From Aliarcobacter butzleri (GTDB lineage: Bacteria; Campylobacterota; Campylobacteria; Campylobacterales; Arcobacteraceae), in contig NZ_LT906455.1 of assembly GCF_900187115.1 (NCBI RefSeq), positions 248,001 to 312,000 of the forward strand: a stretch of 64,000 nt of DNA, in the 5' to 3' direction. Both the position numbers and the translations under genes were made by a program. How positions within the stretch are numbered: position 1 is the first letter of the stretch; each line of letters starts with the position of its first letter. Under the pieces are notes generated by a model that ran no database searches, was not told the origin of the DNA, and worked only from the letters and a program-made list of their open reading frames with translations. Below are positions 1 through 8,318 of the stretch, in pieces.

Positions 1-437
1 TTATCTTGAATAGCTAAAAGAGTGTATTCTTTTGCTTTTTTACCTAATTCTAACCATTTTTTTACATTTACTAAATCAGGAGTATCAGTTAAATCTTGAT
101 ATAAACTTTTACAAGCTCCACAGTGTGAATGTCCACAAACAATAATATGTTTTACATTTAAAACATTTACAGCATATTCAATTGCAGCTGAACTTCCGTG
201 ATAATCATTGTCTGGATTGTATGGTGGAACAAAGTTCCCTACATTTCTTAAAATAAACATATCTCCAGGTTTTGTATCAAGCATCAAATCAGGTGTTACT
301 CTGCTATCACTACATCCTATAAATAAAACTTCAGGCTTTTGACCTGTTTTTACTAATTGCTTTAAATCTGTTTCATATTTAGAAAAGCTTGCTTCTCTAA
401 ATTTTTTATTACCTTTTATCAAATCATTTATTAACAT
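1..437 (-). CDS. beta-carbonic anhydrase, 3' end cut by window edge
   Basis: Converts CO2 and water to bicarbonate using zinc. Translating from the ATG at 437 gives about 145 residues before the window ends. The zinc-ligand motifs of the beta class are visible: C42-x-D44-S-R46 and H103-x-x-C106 (read as GHSHCGAC). The sequence between them (LRNVGNFVPPY) is also typical. The start overlaps the end of the upstream bioF-like gene by 14 bases, which suggests cotranscription and translational coupling. The C-terminus lies outside the window, so completeness cannot be judged. Family assignment is secure; the physiological role (bicarbonate supply for carboxylases or pH control) is inference. Confidence 0.93.
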   Translation of the reverse strand, partial: MLINDLIKGNKKFREASFSKYETDLKQLVKTGQKPEVLFIGCSDSRVTPDLMLDTKPGDMFILRNVGNFVPPYNPDNDYHGSSAAIEYAVNVLNVKHIIVCGHSHCGACKSLYQDLTDTPDLVNVKKWLELGKKAKEYTLLAIQD

Positions 438-1542
438 TTCTAAATCCTTTAATTAAGTTACAAACTTCTATCAAATCATTTCTTTCTATATCAATTTTTG
501 CAATTAACCTTATAATTGCGCTTTTTACTGTTGGTTGCCTAATTGCACCTACTAAAAATCCTTTTTCTTTTAAAACTTTTTGGATTTCAATCACTTTTTT
601 ATTATCACCAATAACTATTGGAATAATTAAACTTTGTGATTTTATACCTAAAATTTCGTAAATTATATTTAGATTTTCCTCAATTTTACTTTTTAAAATT
701 TTTTTATTTTCAATAATATATTCTAAAGATTCTATTGCTAAAGCTGTATCAAATAATGAAGGAGCAGTTGAATAGATAATAGGTTTTGCTCTATTTACTA
801 AAAATTCAATAATATCTTTAGAAGCCAAAATATAAGCACCATAAGAACCATAAGCTTTGCCTAAAGTTCCCATTTTTATATGATAATTATTTGGTTTAAT
901 ATCATAATAATCAAAAATACCTAAAAGATTTTTTCCTATTACTCCAGAACTATGCGCTTCATCTACAATCAAAAGAGATTTATATTTAGTTGCTATTTCA
1001 AATATTTCAAAAGGAGCTAAATCACCACCCATTGAGTAAATACCTTCTATTGCAATAATAGTTCTTCCAACTCTTTTATTGTCTAAAATCTTTTTTTCCA
1101 AATCCAAATAATCATTATGATTAAAAACTACCACTTGTTCAGGTTTTAGAAGTTTTGTAGCTAAAATACCACTTGCATGGTATTCTTCATCAATAAATAA
1201 TGTATCATTTTTTCTAACAAGTGCTTCAATCATCGAAATATTCGCTAAAAAGCCAGAGCCAACTGTGATTGCAGATTCAAAACCATTTGTAGAACATAAC
1301 TTATCTTCAAATTTTTTATGGATTTTGCTGTAACCGTTTACTAACATTGAGGCTTTAGGTGAAAAAGAGTTAAGATTTAAAATATTTTCGTAAGTTTTTT
1401 GAAAAAGAGTTTTATTGGAAGATAGCGCTAAGTAATCATTTGAGGCAAGATCGACTATGTTTTCATCAAAAATCTCTCTTGTTCTAAAACGATTCGATTT
1501 TTTAATAGATTCTAATTCTTTTGAATACAAAAAATTCTCCAT
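424..1542 (-). CDS. bioF: 8-amino-7-oxononanoate synthase / alpha-oxoamine synthase family
   Basis: A 372-residue PLP-dependent enzyme of the alpha-oxoamine synthase family. In the BioF branch it condenses pimeloyl-ACP with alanine in biotin synthesis. Visible motifs: SNDYLAL (34-40), GSGFLAN (95-101), IVDEAHSSG with D194 and H197 that contact PLP, and GTLGKAYGSYGAY with K229 as the Schiff-base lysine. Length fits BioF (about 370-390). No other biotin gene is nearby; the next gene downstream is a carbonic anhydrase that overlaps its end. The start has no strong Shine-Dalgarno. Related members (glycine C-acetyltransferase, autoinducer synthases) cannot be fully excluded from sequence alone. 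Confidence 0.82.
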   Translation of the reverse strand: MENFLYSKELESIKKSNRFRTREIFDENIVDLASNDYLALSSNKTLFQKTYENILNLNSFSPKASMLVNGYSKIHKKFEDKLCSTNGFESAITVGSGFLANISMIEALVRKNDTLFIDEEYHASGILATKLLKPEQVVVFNHNDYLDLEKKILDNKRVGRTIIAIEGIYSMGGDLAPFEIFEIATKYKSLLIVDEAHSSGVIGKNLLGIFDYYDIKPNNYHIKMGTLGKAYGSYGAYILASKDIIEFLVNRAKPIIYSTAPSLFDTALAIESLEYIIENKKILKSKIEENLNIIYEILGIKSQSLIIPIVIGDNKKVIEIQKVLKEKGFLVGAIRQPTVKSAIIRLIAKIDIERNDLIEVCNLIKGFRNVNK

Positions 1543-1667
1543 AAGTAATTACAAATAGTAACAAAAAATTGCTAAAAAATAAGTAAATGAAATTTTTCTA
1601 ATTTATTGCTATATTATTGCTATTAATTTTTATTATAATTCATACATACTAATTAAGTATAAGAAAT

Positions 1668-1706
1668 TTGGCTAAAGGTGTTTTTGCGACCTTCACCTTT
1701 GGTCAA
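1668..1706 (+). other. 39-nt stem-loop in the bioF-yraN gap
   Basis: Bases 1668-1680 and 1694-1706 pair over 13 positions around a 13-nt loop. Two of the pairs are G-U wobbles (1671/1703 and 1673/1701) and pair only in RNA made from the plus strand; on the minus strand they are mismatches. A possible plus-strand -10 (TATAAT, 1634-1639) lies just upstream. No U-tract follows. It could be a small RNA, or a processing or end structure for the yraN transcript. No family recognised. Confidence 0.4.
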
Positions 1707-1707
1707 G

Positions 1708-2040
1708 CTACATTGTAATATTTTCCAAAAGTTCTATCTTATCATCTACAACTATAATTACATCTATTGAGTATGAAATATTTAAGTTGTTTTTCTGGAT
1801 ATAAAAATCAACACTTCTTTTTATTTTAGATAATTTTTGTGAGGTTATATTGTTGATAGCAGTTTCATAATCATTTGCAGATTTCACTTCAATAAAGTGA
1901 TAAATTTTATTTCTTTGGGCAATGATATCTATTTCACCAAGTTTTTTTGCATAAAAGTTCTTTTCAACTATTTCAAAATTTGATTTTTCCAAAAAAGATA
2001 TTGCCTTTTTTTCAGCAATATCTCCTTTTTCTTTACTCAT
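1708..2040 (-). CDS. yraN: YraN/UPF0102 family putative endonuclease-fold protein
   Basis: A 110-residue protein of the UPF0102 (YraN) family, which has a restriction-endonuclease-like fold and unknown cellular role. The family signature is readable: KGDIAEKKA near the N-terminus, then GEIDIIA and FIEVKS, which supply the D/E-x-K residues of the putative metal site. I chose the ATG at 2040 (MSKEKGD) rather than an upstream in-frame codon at 2061, because the longer version overlaps thiS and adds an atypical hydrophobic leader. The start lies 4 bases after the thiS stop, with a GGTGGT stretch as ribosome binding site. Cotranscribed with thiS. Confidence 0.82.
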   Translation of the reverse strand: MSKEKGDIAEKKAISFLEKSNFEIVEKNFYAKKLGEIDIIAQRNKIYHFIEVKSANDYETAINNITSQKLSKIKRSVDFYIQKNNLNISYSIDVIIVVDDKIELLENITM

Positions 2041-2044
2041 AAAA

Positions 2045-2245
2045 TCAACCACCACCAACAAAGTTAAGAAGTTCTATTGAATCATTTTCTTTTGGAATAA
2101 AACTATTCCAGTCTTGTTTTTTTACAATATTCATATTCACAGCAGCTGCCATTACTTTGTTTTCTACTTGTAAATTTTTTATTATATCGTTTAGAGTAAG
2201 ATTATCTGTAAACTCTTTATTTTCACCGTTTATTATAAGTTTCAT
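2045..2245 (-). CDS. thiS: sulfur carrier protein ThiS
   Basis: A 66-residue ubiquitin-fold sulfur carrier for thiazole synthesis in thiamine biosynthesis. The C-terminus reads FVGGG; the terminal glycine is the residue that is adenylated by ThiF-type enzymes and thiocarboxylated. The N-terminal MKLIINGE with the following LNDII matches ThiS. A TATAAT element lies upstream at 2281-2286. Unlike many bacteria, thiG and thiH do not follow; the downstream gene is yraN, 4 bases away. Length and terminal motif make the call firm. Confidence 0.9.
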   Translation of the reverse strand: MKLIINGENKEFTDNLTLNDIIKNLQVENKVMAAAVNMNIVKKQDWNSFIPKENDSIELLNFVGGG

Positions 2246-2280
2246 AAGTTTTTACCTTTAATATTTTTTAAAATATATCG

Positions 2281-2286
2281 ATTATA
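2281..2286 (-). promoter_or_regulatory. -10 element for thiS-yraN
   Basis: Minus strand reads TTTGTATAATCG, an extended -10 (TGTATAAT) of the Campylobacter sigma-70 type, 36 bases upstream of the thiS ATG. It is located in the gap after the OmpA-like lipoprotein gene, so thiS-yraN probably has its own transcript. Confidence 0.6.
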
Positions 2287-2306
2287 CAAAGAGTTGGCTT
2301 ATTTTC

Positions 2307-3032
2307 CTATCTACAAACGTCAAATACTGATTCTTGATTTGGATATAAATATACTTCAACTCTTCTATTTAAAGCCATATTTGATTCACTATTATTTAAA
2401 GCAACTGGTTTATCAAAAGAACAACCTCTTGAGAAAATTTGATTTGAAACACCAGAATTATAAATAATATTTCCTACATTTGTTGCTCTTTGTTCAGATA
2501 AAGTTTGATTATATGTATGAGTTCCACGACTATCTGTATGTCCTACAACTTGAACTAAAGTATTTGGATATTTTTGTAAAACAGAATATATTTTTGATAT
2601 TTTTGTTTGAGCGCTATATGTTGGATTTGCTGAATTTGTTTCAAACATCATACTATCTCTAAACATTATCTTTACATAATTATCAGTATTTGAAACTATT
2701 AAATCTTGGTTTGGGTCAAGTACAGCTTGAGGATTATTATTTACATTTGTATTTAAGCTTTGAGCAACTTCTTGTGCTTGTTTATCCATACTATAACCAA
2801 TCGCTCCTCCAATTGCTGCACCTGCAACTGCACCTATAACTTTATTTCTTCCTTTATTTCCACCACCAATATTATTTCCTAAAACAATACCAGCAATTGC
2901 TCCAAGAGTTGTTCCAATAATGGCATTTTGATTATTGTCATAAGTTTGATAACCAGTTTTTTGTGCACAACCAACTAATAAACTAGCAATTATTGTAGAT
3001 GATAATAAGAATTTAAAATTTATATATTTCAT
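2307..3032 (-). CDS. OmpA-like outer-membrane lipoprotein with glycine-zipper segment
   Basis: A 241-residue lipoprotein. The signal peptide ends in a lipobox LVGC (C22). Residues about 38-80 form a glycine-rich, zipper-like segment (GTTLGAIAGIVLG, then GAVAGAAIGGAIG). The C-terminal 110 residues are an OmpA peptidoglycan-binding domain with VVGHTDSRGT and the following LSEQRA motif. This domain order resembles YiaD-type proteins, which link outer membrane to peptidoglycan. It stands alone, divergent from pyk, with a TTTACT leader and AAAGG ribosome binding site. Precise function unknown. Confidence 0.85.
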   Translation of the reverse strand: MKYINFKFLLSSTIIASLLVGCAQKTGYQTYDNNQNAIIGTTLGAIAGIVLGNNIGGGNKGRNKVIGAVAGAAIGGAIGYSMDKQAQEVAQSLNTNVNNNPQAVLDPNQDLIVSNTDNYVKIMFRDSMMFETNSANPTYSAQTKISKIYSVLQKYPNTLVQVVGHTDSRGTHTYNQTLSEQRATNVGNIIYNSGVSNQIFSRGCSFDKPVALNNSESNMALNRRVEVYLYPNQESVFDVCR

Positions 3033-3124
3033 AGTAAACCTTTTTTTATTTTGTGAAATATTAGCATAGTAATTGTGTAAAAATCGTAAATGAATTTTGT
3101 AATCTGAAAGTAATATAGTTTAGA

Positions 3125-3130
3125 TATAAT
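3125..3130 (+). promoter_or_regulatory. -10 element for pyk
   Basis: TAGATATAAT ends at 3130, with an AAGGAG ribosome binding site at 3147-3152 and the pyk ATG at 3158. Confidence 0.6.
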
Positions 3131-3157
3131 TTAGTATATTTTTTCAAAGGAGCATTA

Positions 3158-4633
3158 ATGAAAAAAAGAACAAAAATTTTAGCAACTTTAGGCCCAGCAA
3201 GTCACACTATAGAGATGATTGAAGGTTTAATAAAAGCTGGTGCAAATATGTTTAGATTGAACTTTTCTCATGGAAGTCACGAATATCACTTAGAAACTTT
3301 AAATAATATTAAAACAGCTATGAAAAACACTGGAAAAACAGTTGGTATTTTACAAGATATTTCAGGACCAAAAGTAAGAATTGGTGATTTAAAAGAGCCA
3401 TTTTCTTTAACAAGAGGAGATATTTTAACTTTTGTAAAAGATGAGATAGTTGGTTATAAAAAAGCAGATAAAGAATATATTGTATCTATAAACTATCCAG
3501 ATATTTTAGGGAAAATAAAAGTTGATGAATATATATATTTGTATGATGGAACAATTAGAGCAAAAGTTATAAAAGTTGGAGATGAAGTACAAGCTAGAAT
3601 TGAAAATAATGGAACATTATCATCTAAAAAAGGTGTAAATTTCCCGAATACTGTAATTGACATTGATGTAATTACAAAAAAAGATGAAAAAGATATAGCT
3701 TGGGGAATTGAAAATGAAGTAGATTATTTTGCGATTTCATTTGTTCAAAATGCAAGAGATATGAGAAGAGCTAGAAGCCTTTTAAATGGATATAGAGGAA
3801 AATTAATTGCAAAAATTGAAAAATTTGATGCAGTTGCAAATATCGATGAAATTATAGAAGCAAGTGATGGATTGATGGTTGCAAGAGGAGATTTAGGAAT
3901 TGAAGTTCCATATTATGATGTTCCAACTATTCAAAAAATGCTTATTAAAAAAGCAAACTTAAAAGGAATTCCAGTTATCACAGCGACTCAAATGCTTTTA
4001 TCAATGACTCAAAATGAAAGAGCTACAAGAGCAGAAATTTCTGACGTTGCTAATGCTGTTTTAGATGGAACTGATGTAGTAATGTTAAGTGAAGAGAGTG
4101 CTGTTGGAGAAGATCCAGTAAATGTTGTTGATACAATGCATAATATTATTGCAAAAACTGAAGGTATTTATGATTATGACAAACAATATAAAATGTCATA
4201 TTTAGATGAATTTGATGTTATTCAAGCAACAGTTACAAAACTTGCAGATGACTTAGGAGCTGATGGAATTTTAGCACTTACAAGTTCAGGAAAATCGGCT
4301 GTTAAAATGTCAAGATATAGACCAAAAACACCTATTTATACATTTACTCATAAGAAAAAAGTGCTTAACTCTTTAACTGCTATTTGGGGAATAGAACCAG
4401 TTGCAGTAATAAAAGAAGCTCAAGCATCTAAAATGTTTCAAAAAATGTTAAAAAACCTTGATCAAAAAGGTATTTTAAATAGAAAAGGTATTTATGTAGC
4501 TACTGTTGGTTATCCAGTTGGAATGCCAAGAAGTACAAATACTATTAAAATTTTAACTCCAAGTGAAATAGAATATTACTTTAACTTTGAAGCAAATAGA
4601 AAAAAAGAGAAAGAAGAGAAAAAATCTAAATAA
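3158..4633 (+). CDS. pyk: pyruvate kinase
   Basis: A 491-residue pyruvate kinase, transferring phosphate from phosphoenolpyruvate to ADP. Recognisable segments: KILATLGPAS at the N-terminus, FRLNFSHG, the active-site region IAKIEKFDAV with its catalytic lysine, MVARGDLGIEVP, and ITATQMLLSM. The C-terminal domain (about 360-475) includes ALTSSGKSA and ends in a lysine/glutamate-rich tail. Length is normal for the family. It is monocistronic, with its own promoter and a bidirectional terminator shared with argD. Its presence shows that lower glycolysis can run in the catabolic direction, at least at this step. Confidence 0.97.
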   Translation: MKKRTKILATLGPASHTIEMIEGLIKAGANMFRLNFSHGSHEYHLETLNNIKTAMKNTGKTVGILQDISGPKVRIGDLKEPFSLTRGDILTFVKDEIVGYKKADKEYIVSINYPDILGKIKVDEYIYLYDGTIRAKVIKVGDEVQARIENNGTLSSKKGVNFPNTVIDIDVITKKDEKDIAWGIENEVDYFAISFVQNARDMRRARSLLNGYRGKLIAKIEKFDAVANIDEIIEASDGLMVARGDLGIEVPYYDVPTIQKMLIKKANLKGIPVITATQMLLSMTQNERATRAEISDVANAVLDGTDVVMLSEESAVGEDPVNVVDTMHNIIAKTEGIYDYDKQYKMSYLDEFDVIQATVTKLADDLGADGILALTSSGKSAVKMSRYRPKTPIYTFTHKKKVLNSLTAIWGIEPVAVIKEAQASKMFQKMLKNLDQKGILNRKGIYVATVGYPVGMPRSTNTIKILTPSEIEYYFNFEANRKKEKEEKKSK

Positions 4634-4654
4634 AAAGAGAGATTTCTCTTTTTA
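4631..4654. terminator. bidirectional terminator between pyk and argD
   Basis: A 10-bp stem (4631-4640 with 4645-4654) and a 4-nt loop, followed by a T-run on the plus strand. It contains the pyk stop codon on one arm and the argD stop on the other, so it serves both convergent genes. Confidence 0.8.
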
Positions 4655-5842
4655 TTTTTTGATTTTATCAAGTGCAGTTTGAAGTCTTTTAAATCCTTCA
4701 TCAATTTCTGCTTTTGATATAGTTAAAGGTGGTAAAAATCTTAGAGTATTATTTCCAGACTTAAGCACCATAACGCCACAATCAAATGCAGTTTTGATTA
4801 AAAGAGCTAAAGTATCACCATCTTTTACTCTTAATCCTCTCATAAGTCCTAAACCAACATGAGTTATAAAAATATCTTTATTTTTTTCATAAAGTTCATC
4901 TAATTTTTTTGTGAAGTGAATAATAGTTTCATCTAATCTTCCACTATCTTTTAACTCTTCTAAAATATTTAAAACTTCAAGTCCTGTTGATGTAACAAGA
5001 TAGTTTCCTCCAAAAGTACTTCCATGGTCACCAGCACCCCAAATATCTTTATGAGTTGTTAAAACTGCACCTATTGGAACACCACCACCTAAACCTTTTG
5101 CTAAAGTTATAATATCTGGCTCAATTTCATAAAGGTTAGAAGCTAAGAACTCACCTGTTCTAAAAATTCCTGTTTGAACTTCATCAACTATTAGTAAAAT
5201 ATTATTATCTTTTAGAAATTTTGCTAATTCTTGAATCTTATCTTTTGGAAATGGAAAAACTCCACCTTCACCTTGTACAAGTTCTATCATAACAGCAACT
5301 GTTTCATTATCAATTGCATTGTAAACATCATCAATAGCATTAAATGAAAAACCTTCTGGATAAGGAGCAAATTTATTTTGGTGAAATGAACTTTGTCCTG
5401 TTGCTTTAACTGTTGTTATTGTTCTTCCATGAAAAGAATTTTCTAAAGTTATGATTTTATATTTTTTATTTTCAAATTGTGTTTCGCCATAAGTTCTAGC
5501 TATTTTAATTGCACCTTCATTTGCTTCAGCACCACTATTTGAAAAAAATGTTCTTACATCATAACCACTTAATTCTCTTATTTTTTTTGCTAGTTTTGCT
5601 TGAGGTTCTATTGCATATAAATTTGAAGTGTGAGTTAGATTTGAAGCTTGTTCAAAAATTTTTTGTGCAACTTGCTTATTTCCATGACCAACACTAACTA
5701 CTCCAATTCCTGAAGTAAAATCTATATAATCTTTGTTATTATCATCAAACAAAGTTGCATTTATACCTTTTTTGAAATTTACATAATTTCTAGCATAAGT
5801 ATGAAGTACATACTCTTTGTCCATCTGTTCTAAATTTTCCAT
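4652..5842 (-). CDS. argD: acetylornithine aminotransferase
   Basis: A 396-residue class-III PLP aminotransferase that converts N-acetylglutamate semialdehyde to N-acetylornithine in arginine synthesis; the same enzyme often acts as succinyldiaminopimelate aminotransferase in lysine synthesis. Motifs: SGIGVVSVGHGN, FFSNSGAEANEGAIK, LIVDEVQTGIFRTG (the aspartate contacts the PLP ring nitrogen), LAKGLGGGVPIGAV with the PLP lysine, and the STFGGN loop. A TATAAT element at 5876-5881 gives it its own promoter. Related 4-aminobutyrate or ornithine aminotransferases are less likely given the motif spelling. Confidence 0.9.
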   Translation of the reverse strand: MENLEQMDKEYVLHTYARNYVNFKKGINATLFDDNNKDYIDFTSGIGVVSVGHGNKQVAQKIFEQASNLTHTSNLYAIEPQAKLAKKIRELSGYDVRTFFSNSGAEANEGAIKIARTYGETQFENKKYKIITLENSFHGRTITTVKATGQSSFHQNKFAPYPEGFSFNAIDDVYNAIDNETVAVMIELVQGEGGVFPFPKDKIQELAKFLKDNNILLIVDEVQTGIFRTGEFLASNLYEIEPDIITLAKGLGGGVPIGAVLTTHKDIWGAGDHGSTFGGNYLVTSTGLEVLNILEELKDSGRLDETIIHFTKKLDELYEKNKDIFITHVGLGLMRGLRVKDGDTLALLIKTAFDCGVMVLKSGNNTLRFLPPLTISKAEIDEGFKRLQTALDKIKK

Positions 5843-5875
5843 ACCATTTTCCTAATACGTTATTATTTTTGATGA

Positions 5876-5881
5876 ATTATA
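5876..5881 (-). promoter_or_regulatory. -10 element for argD
   Basis: Minus strand reads GATATAAT, 34 bases upstream of the argD ATG, in the 59-base gap behind cti. argD is therefore probably transcribed independently of cti. Confidence 0.55.
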
Positions 5882-5901
5882 TCTATAAAAGAGTTAAAGA
5901 A

Positions 5902-8223
5902 TTACTCTATTATAGCTTCTTTATAATATCTATTTAAATCGAATAATCCATATTCTAAAGGATTTGATTTTTTAAATTCATCATTAAACCAATCATAAAC
6001 TGTCCAAAATTGTGGATTAGCCCTATTTATTACATAATCTTTAATTTTTTCTTTATCTTCTATGTGCTTTGAATAATTTTTTATTAAATCAAAAAAATCA
6101 CCTAAATCATTTTGTTTTACAACAACAAACATATTTGGATAAGAACTAATAAATCCTTCAATAAAATCTATATCATCTTTTGTAGGATCTAGCCTTGAAT
6201 CTTCATCAAACATCAAAGCAACATTTTTATGCCATCTATTTATTACCATTGAGTATATTAAATTTTCACCATTATTCATTTCAATTTTGATTAAAATACT
6301 ATTTGCATCTCTTTGTGTAAAGTGTTTTATAACATCAACACTATTTGGAGTTGCAAGAGATTTTAGTGTATCTTCAATCTCTTTTTTTGTATTATAAACT
6401 TTTTTAAGAGGTGTTGGTTTGTACCAATTTTCTAAAAAATTTATATGATCTCTTTTTGTATTTGTATAATCCAATACCATATTTACAAACTCATATTTAT
6501 AATCAGTTGAATAATATTTTATATTTGTTTCATTATTTGAAGGTGTATAAACTGTAAGATATTGAGCTAACCAACCTTCATACCAAGAGTTAAAATAGTT
6601 TAATCTACTTTTTTGAGGTAAAAATTCTAAAAAATTACTTTCACCTTCAACTCTTAATCTATCCATATGAGTTCGTACTAATAACTGATGAGCAGTATTT
6701 CCAAATACATCAAATCCAGCAACAAGAGAGTAATAAATTCTCTCTAAAAGTGGGAAGTCAATTACCCAAAGAGTTTTTGGAATACTTCCTAATGCTCCAT
6801 AATGAAGTGATGCTGAATCAAAATGCCTATATACAGTTAAAATAGAGTCGTTCTTTTCACTTTTTCTTATATATTCAAGTTTCATTCCATCCGGATAATA
6901 CTTTTTATAGATTTTTGCTCTATATTCTTCATATTTTTTAGTATCTTCTTCTCTTCCTAAATTTTTAAAAGTTTCATAAAGACTAGGGTCTTCACCTAAT
7001 TGATTTGGAATACTAAGTGCTTTAAAATTATTTTTTAAAAAGTTTTTATCTTTTACACTTAAATCATAATTTGGGTTTAAAAACATAACCCAAAAGTGAT
7101 CTTGTATAACATTGAGTGCTATTTGTCCTTTGCAAACAGGTCCTTTAATAAAAGTATTGATTATAAAATATATATCTTCAAGTAAAAACTTATATCTACT
7201 ACTTGCAGGAATTTGTTTGAATACTTCAAGAGCATTTGGAGCTAAGCTTATATCATATGATGGGATATATGGTTCTTCCTCCCAAAGAGGTTTTATAAAA
7301 ATGTCATTATAAAATTTTAATTTTTCATCATCAATTTTAAAAACCATATGCGTTTTATGAACTATTGTTGATTCGATTTTTTGTAATCTATAATAAAATG
7401 GTTCTTTTACTTCGTCATAAGGAAATCTCGTAGGAATTATTTTAGGTTTTTGTCCTGTTGGTGTACTTGAACGGATAAGTTCAAAGAAATTCCCACTTTT
7501 TTCATCAAAATAAATATGCGCTAAAAATAGGTGTTCATATATATATCTTGCAGTTACTTTATGTTTTATATCAGGAGTATTTAAAAAATCTTCAAATTTT
7601 TTAATTTGAGCATTTTCAAAAGCAGTAAAAACTCCTTTTTTTGTATCATCAATAGCACCACTATCAAGCCAAGTCATTAAAAGATTATATTCATCTTTTT
7701 GTAAAGCTGGAAAACCATACGGCATACCTTTATGAGGATTATCATCAAAAAATTCTTCTAATTCATCTTTATTTTTTACACAAGTAAGTTCGTCAGTTTC
7801 AGGTGAATATGCTCCTAAATTTAAAGGATTAACTTCTTTTTGAAAAAGATATTGCATCATAATAGAAGCATTTGATTCTTCCAATTTATCAACCATTGAA
7901 CTAAAGCCTTTTTTTCTCCAACTAGAAGTATTTAGTGCATCAACAAAAAGTCTAGTTGGATTTGCAGCATTTATTCTATTTGCATAAACATCAGCTTTTG
8001 AACTTCCTCTATCAAGTCCATCAAAAGAGTCAAGTTTTAACTGACATGGTGAGTTGTAACATGAGTGACAAGATACACATCTACTATCTAAAATAGGTTT
8101 TATATCTTTTGAAAAGGATATTTTTTTATCTACTTTATCATACTTTACTGGTTCAAGAGGTTTTACAGAACAAGCAGCAAAAAATAGTGAAAAAATAAAA
8201 ATAAGTACAATTTGAAATTTCAT
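5902..8223 (-). CDS. cti: periplasmic cis/trans fatty acid isomerase (heme c lipoprotein)
   Basis: A 773-residue member of the Cti family, which isomerises cis-unsaturated acyl chains of membrane phospholipids to trans, stiffening the membrane under solvent or heat stress in Pseudomonas and Vibrio. The N-terminus is a signal peptide ending in FFAAC, so C18 could be lipidated. A c-type heme site CVSCH (C49, C52, H53) follows, embedded in the family-typical CHSCYNSPCQLKL. The rest (SSTPTGQKPKIIPTRFPYDE, RTHMDRLRVEGESNF, NRWHKNV) is also Cti-like. A TATAAT element lies at 8253-8258. Substrate in this organism is inferred from family. Confidence 0.9.
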   Translation of the reverse strand: MKFQIVLIFIFSLFFAACSVKPLEPVKYDKVDKKISFSKDIKPILDSRCVSCHSCYNSPCQLKLDSFDGLDRGSSKADVYANRINAANPTRLFVDALNTSSWRKKGFSSMVDKLEESNASIMMQYLFQKEVNPLNLGAYSPETDELTCVKNKDELEEFFDDNPHKGMPYGFPALQKDEYNLLMTWLDSGAIDDTKKGVFTAFENAQIKKFEDFLNTPDIKHKVTARYIYEHLFLAHIYFDEKSGNFFELIRSSTPTGQKPKIIPTRFPYDEVKEPFYYRLQKIESTIVHKTHMVFKIDDEKLKFYNDIFIKPLWEEEPYIPSYDISLAPNALEVFKQIPASSRYKFLLEDIYFIINTFIKGPVCKGQIALNVIQDHFWVMFLNPNYDLSVKDKNFLKNNFKALSIPNQLGEDPSLYETFKNLGREEDTKKYEEYRAKIYKKYYPDGMKLEYIRKSEKNDSILTVYRHFDSASLHYGALGSIPKTLWVIDFPLLERIYYSLVAGFDVFGNTAHQLLVRTHMDRLRVEGESNFLEFLPQKSRLNYFNSWYEGWLAQYLTVYTPSNNETNIKYYSTDYKYEFVNMVLDYTNTKRDHINFLENWYKPTPLKKVYNTKKEIEDTLKSLATPNSVDVIKHFTQRDANSILIKIEMNNGENLIYSMVINRWHKNVALMFDEDSRLDPTKDDIDFIEGFISSYPNMFVVVKQNDLGDFFDLIKNYSKHIEDKEKIKDYVINRANPQFWTVYDWFNDEFKKSNPLEYGLFDLNRYYKEAIIE

Positions 8224-8252
8224 AAAAAATCCTAGAAGTATTAGTAATATTC

Positions 8253-8258
8253 ATTATA
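8253..8258 (-). promoter_or_regulatory. -10 element for cti
   Basis: Minus strand reads TTTTTTGTATAATG, an extended -10 30 bases upstream of the cti ATG, back-to-back with the pyrB promoter region. Confidence 0.6.
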
Positions 8259-8286
8259 CAAAAAATTTTTTTTTAAAGTGCTTTTT

Positions 8287-8292
8287 GATAAT
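8287..8292 (+). promoter_or_regulatory. probable -10 element for pyrB
   Basis: TTTTTGATAATATCC just upstream of pyrB; the ribosome binding site AAAGGA follows and the ATG is at 8319. Weaker match than the neighbouring cti element. Confidence 0.45.
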
Positions 8293-8318
8293 ATCCAAAC
8301 TAAAATTAAAGGAAAAAT

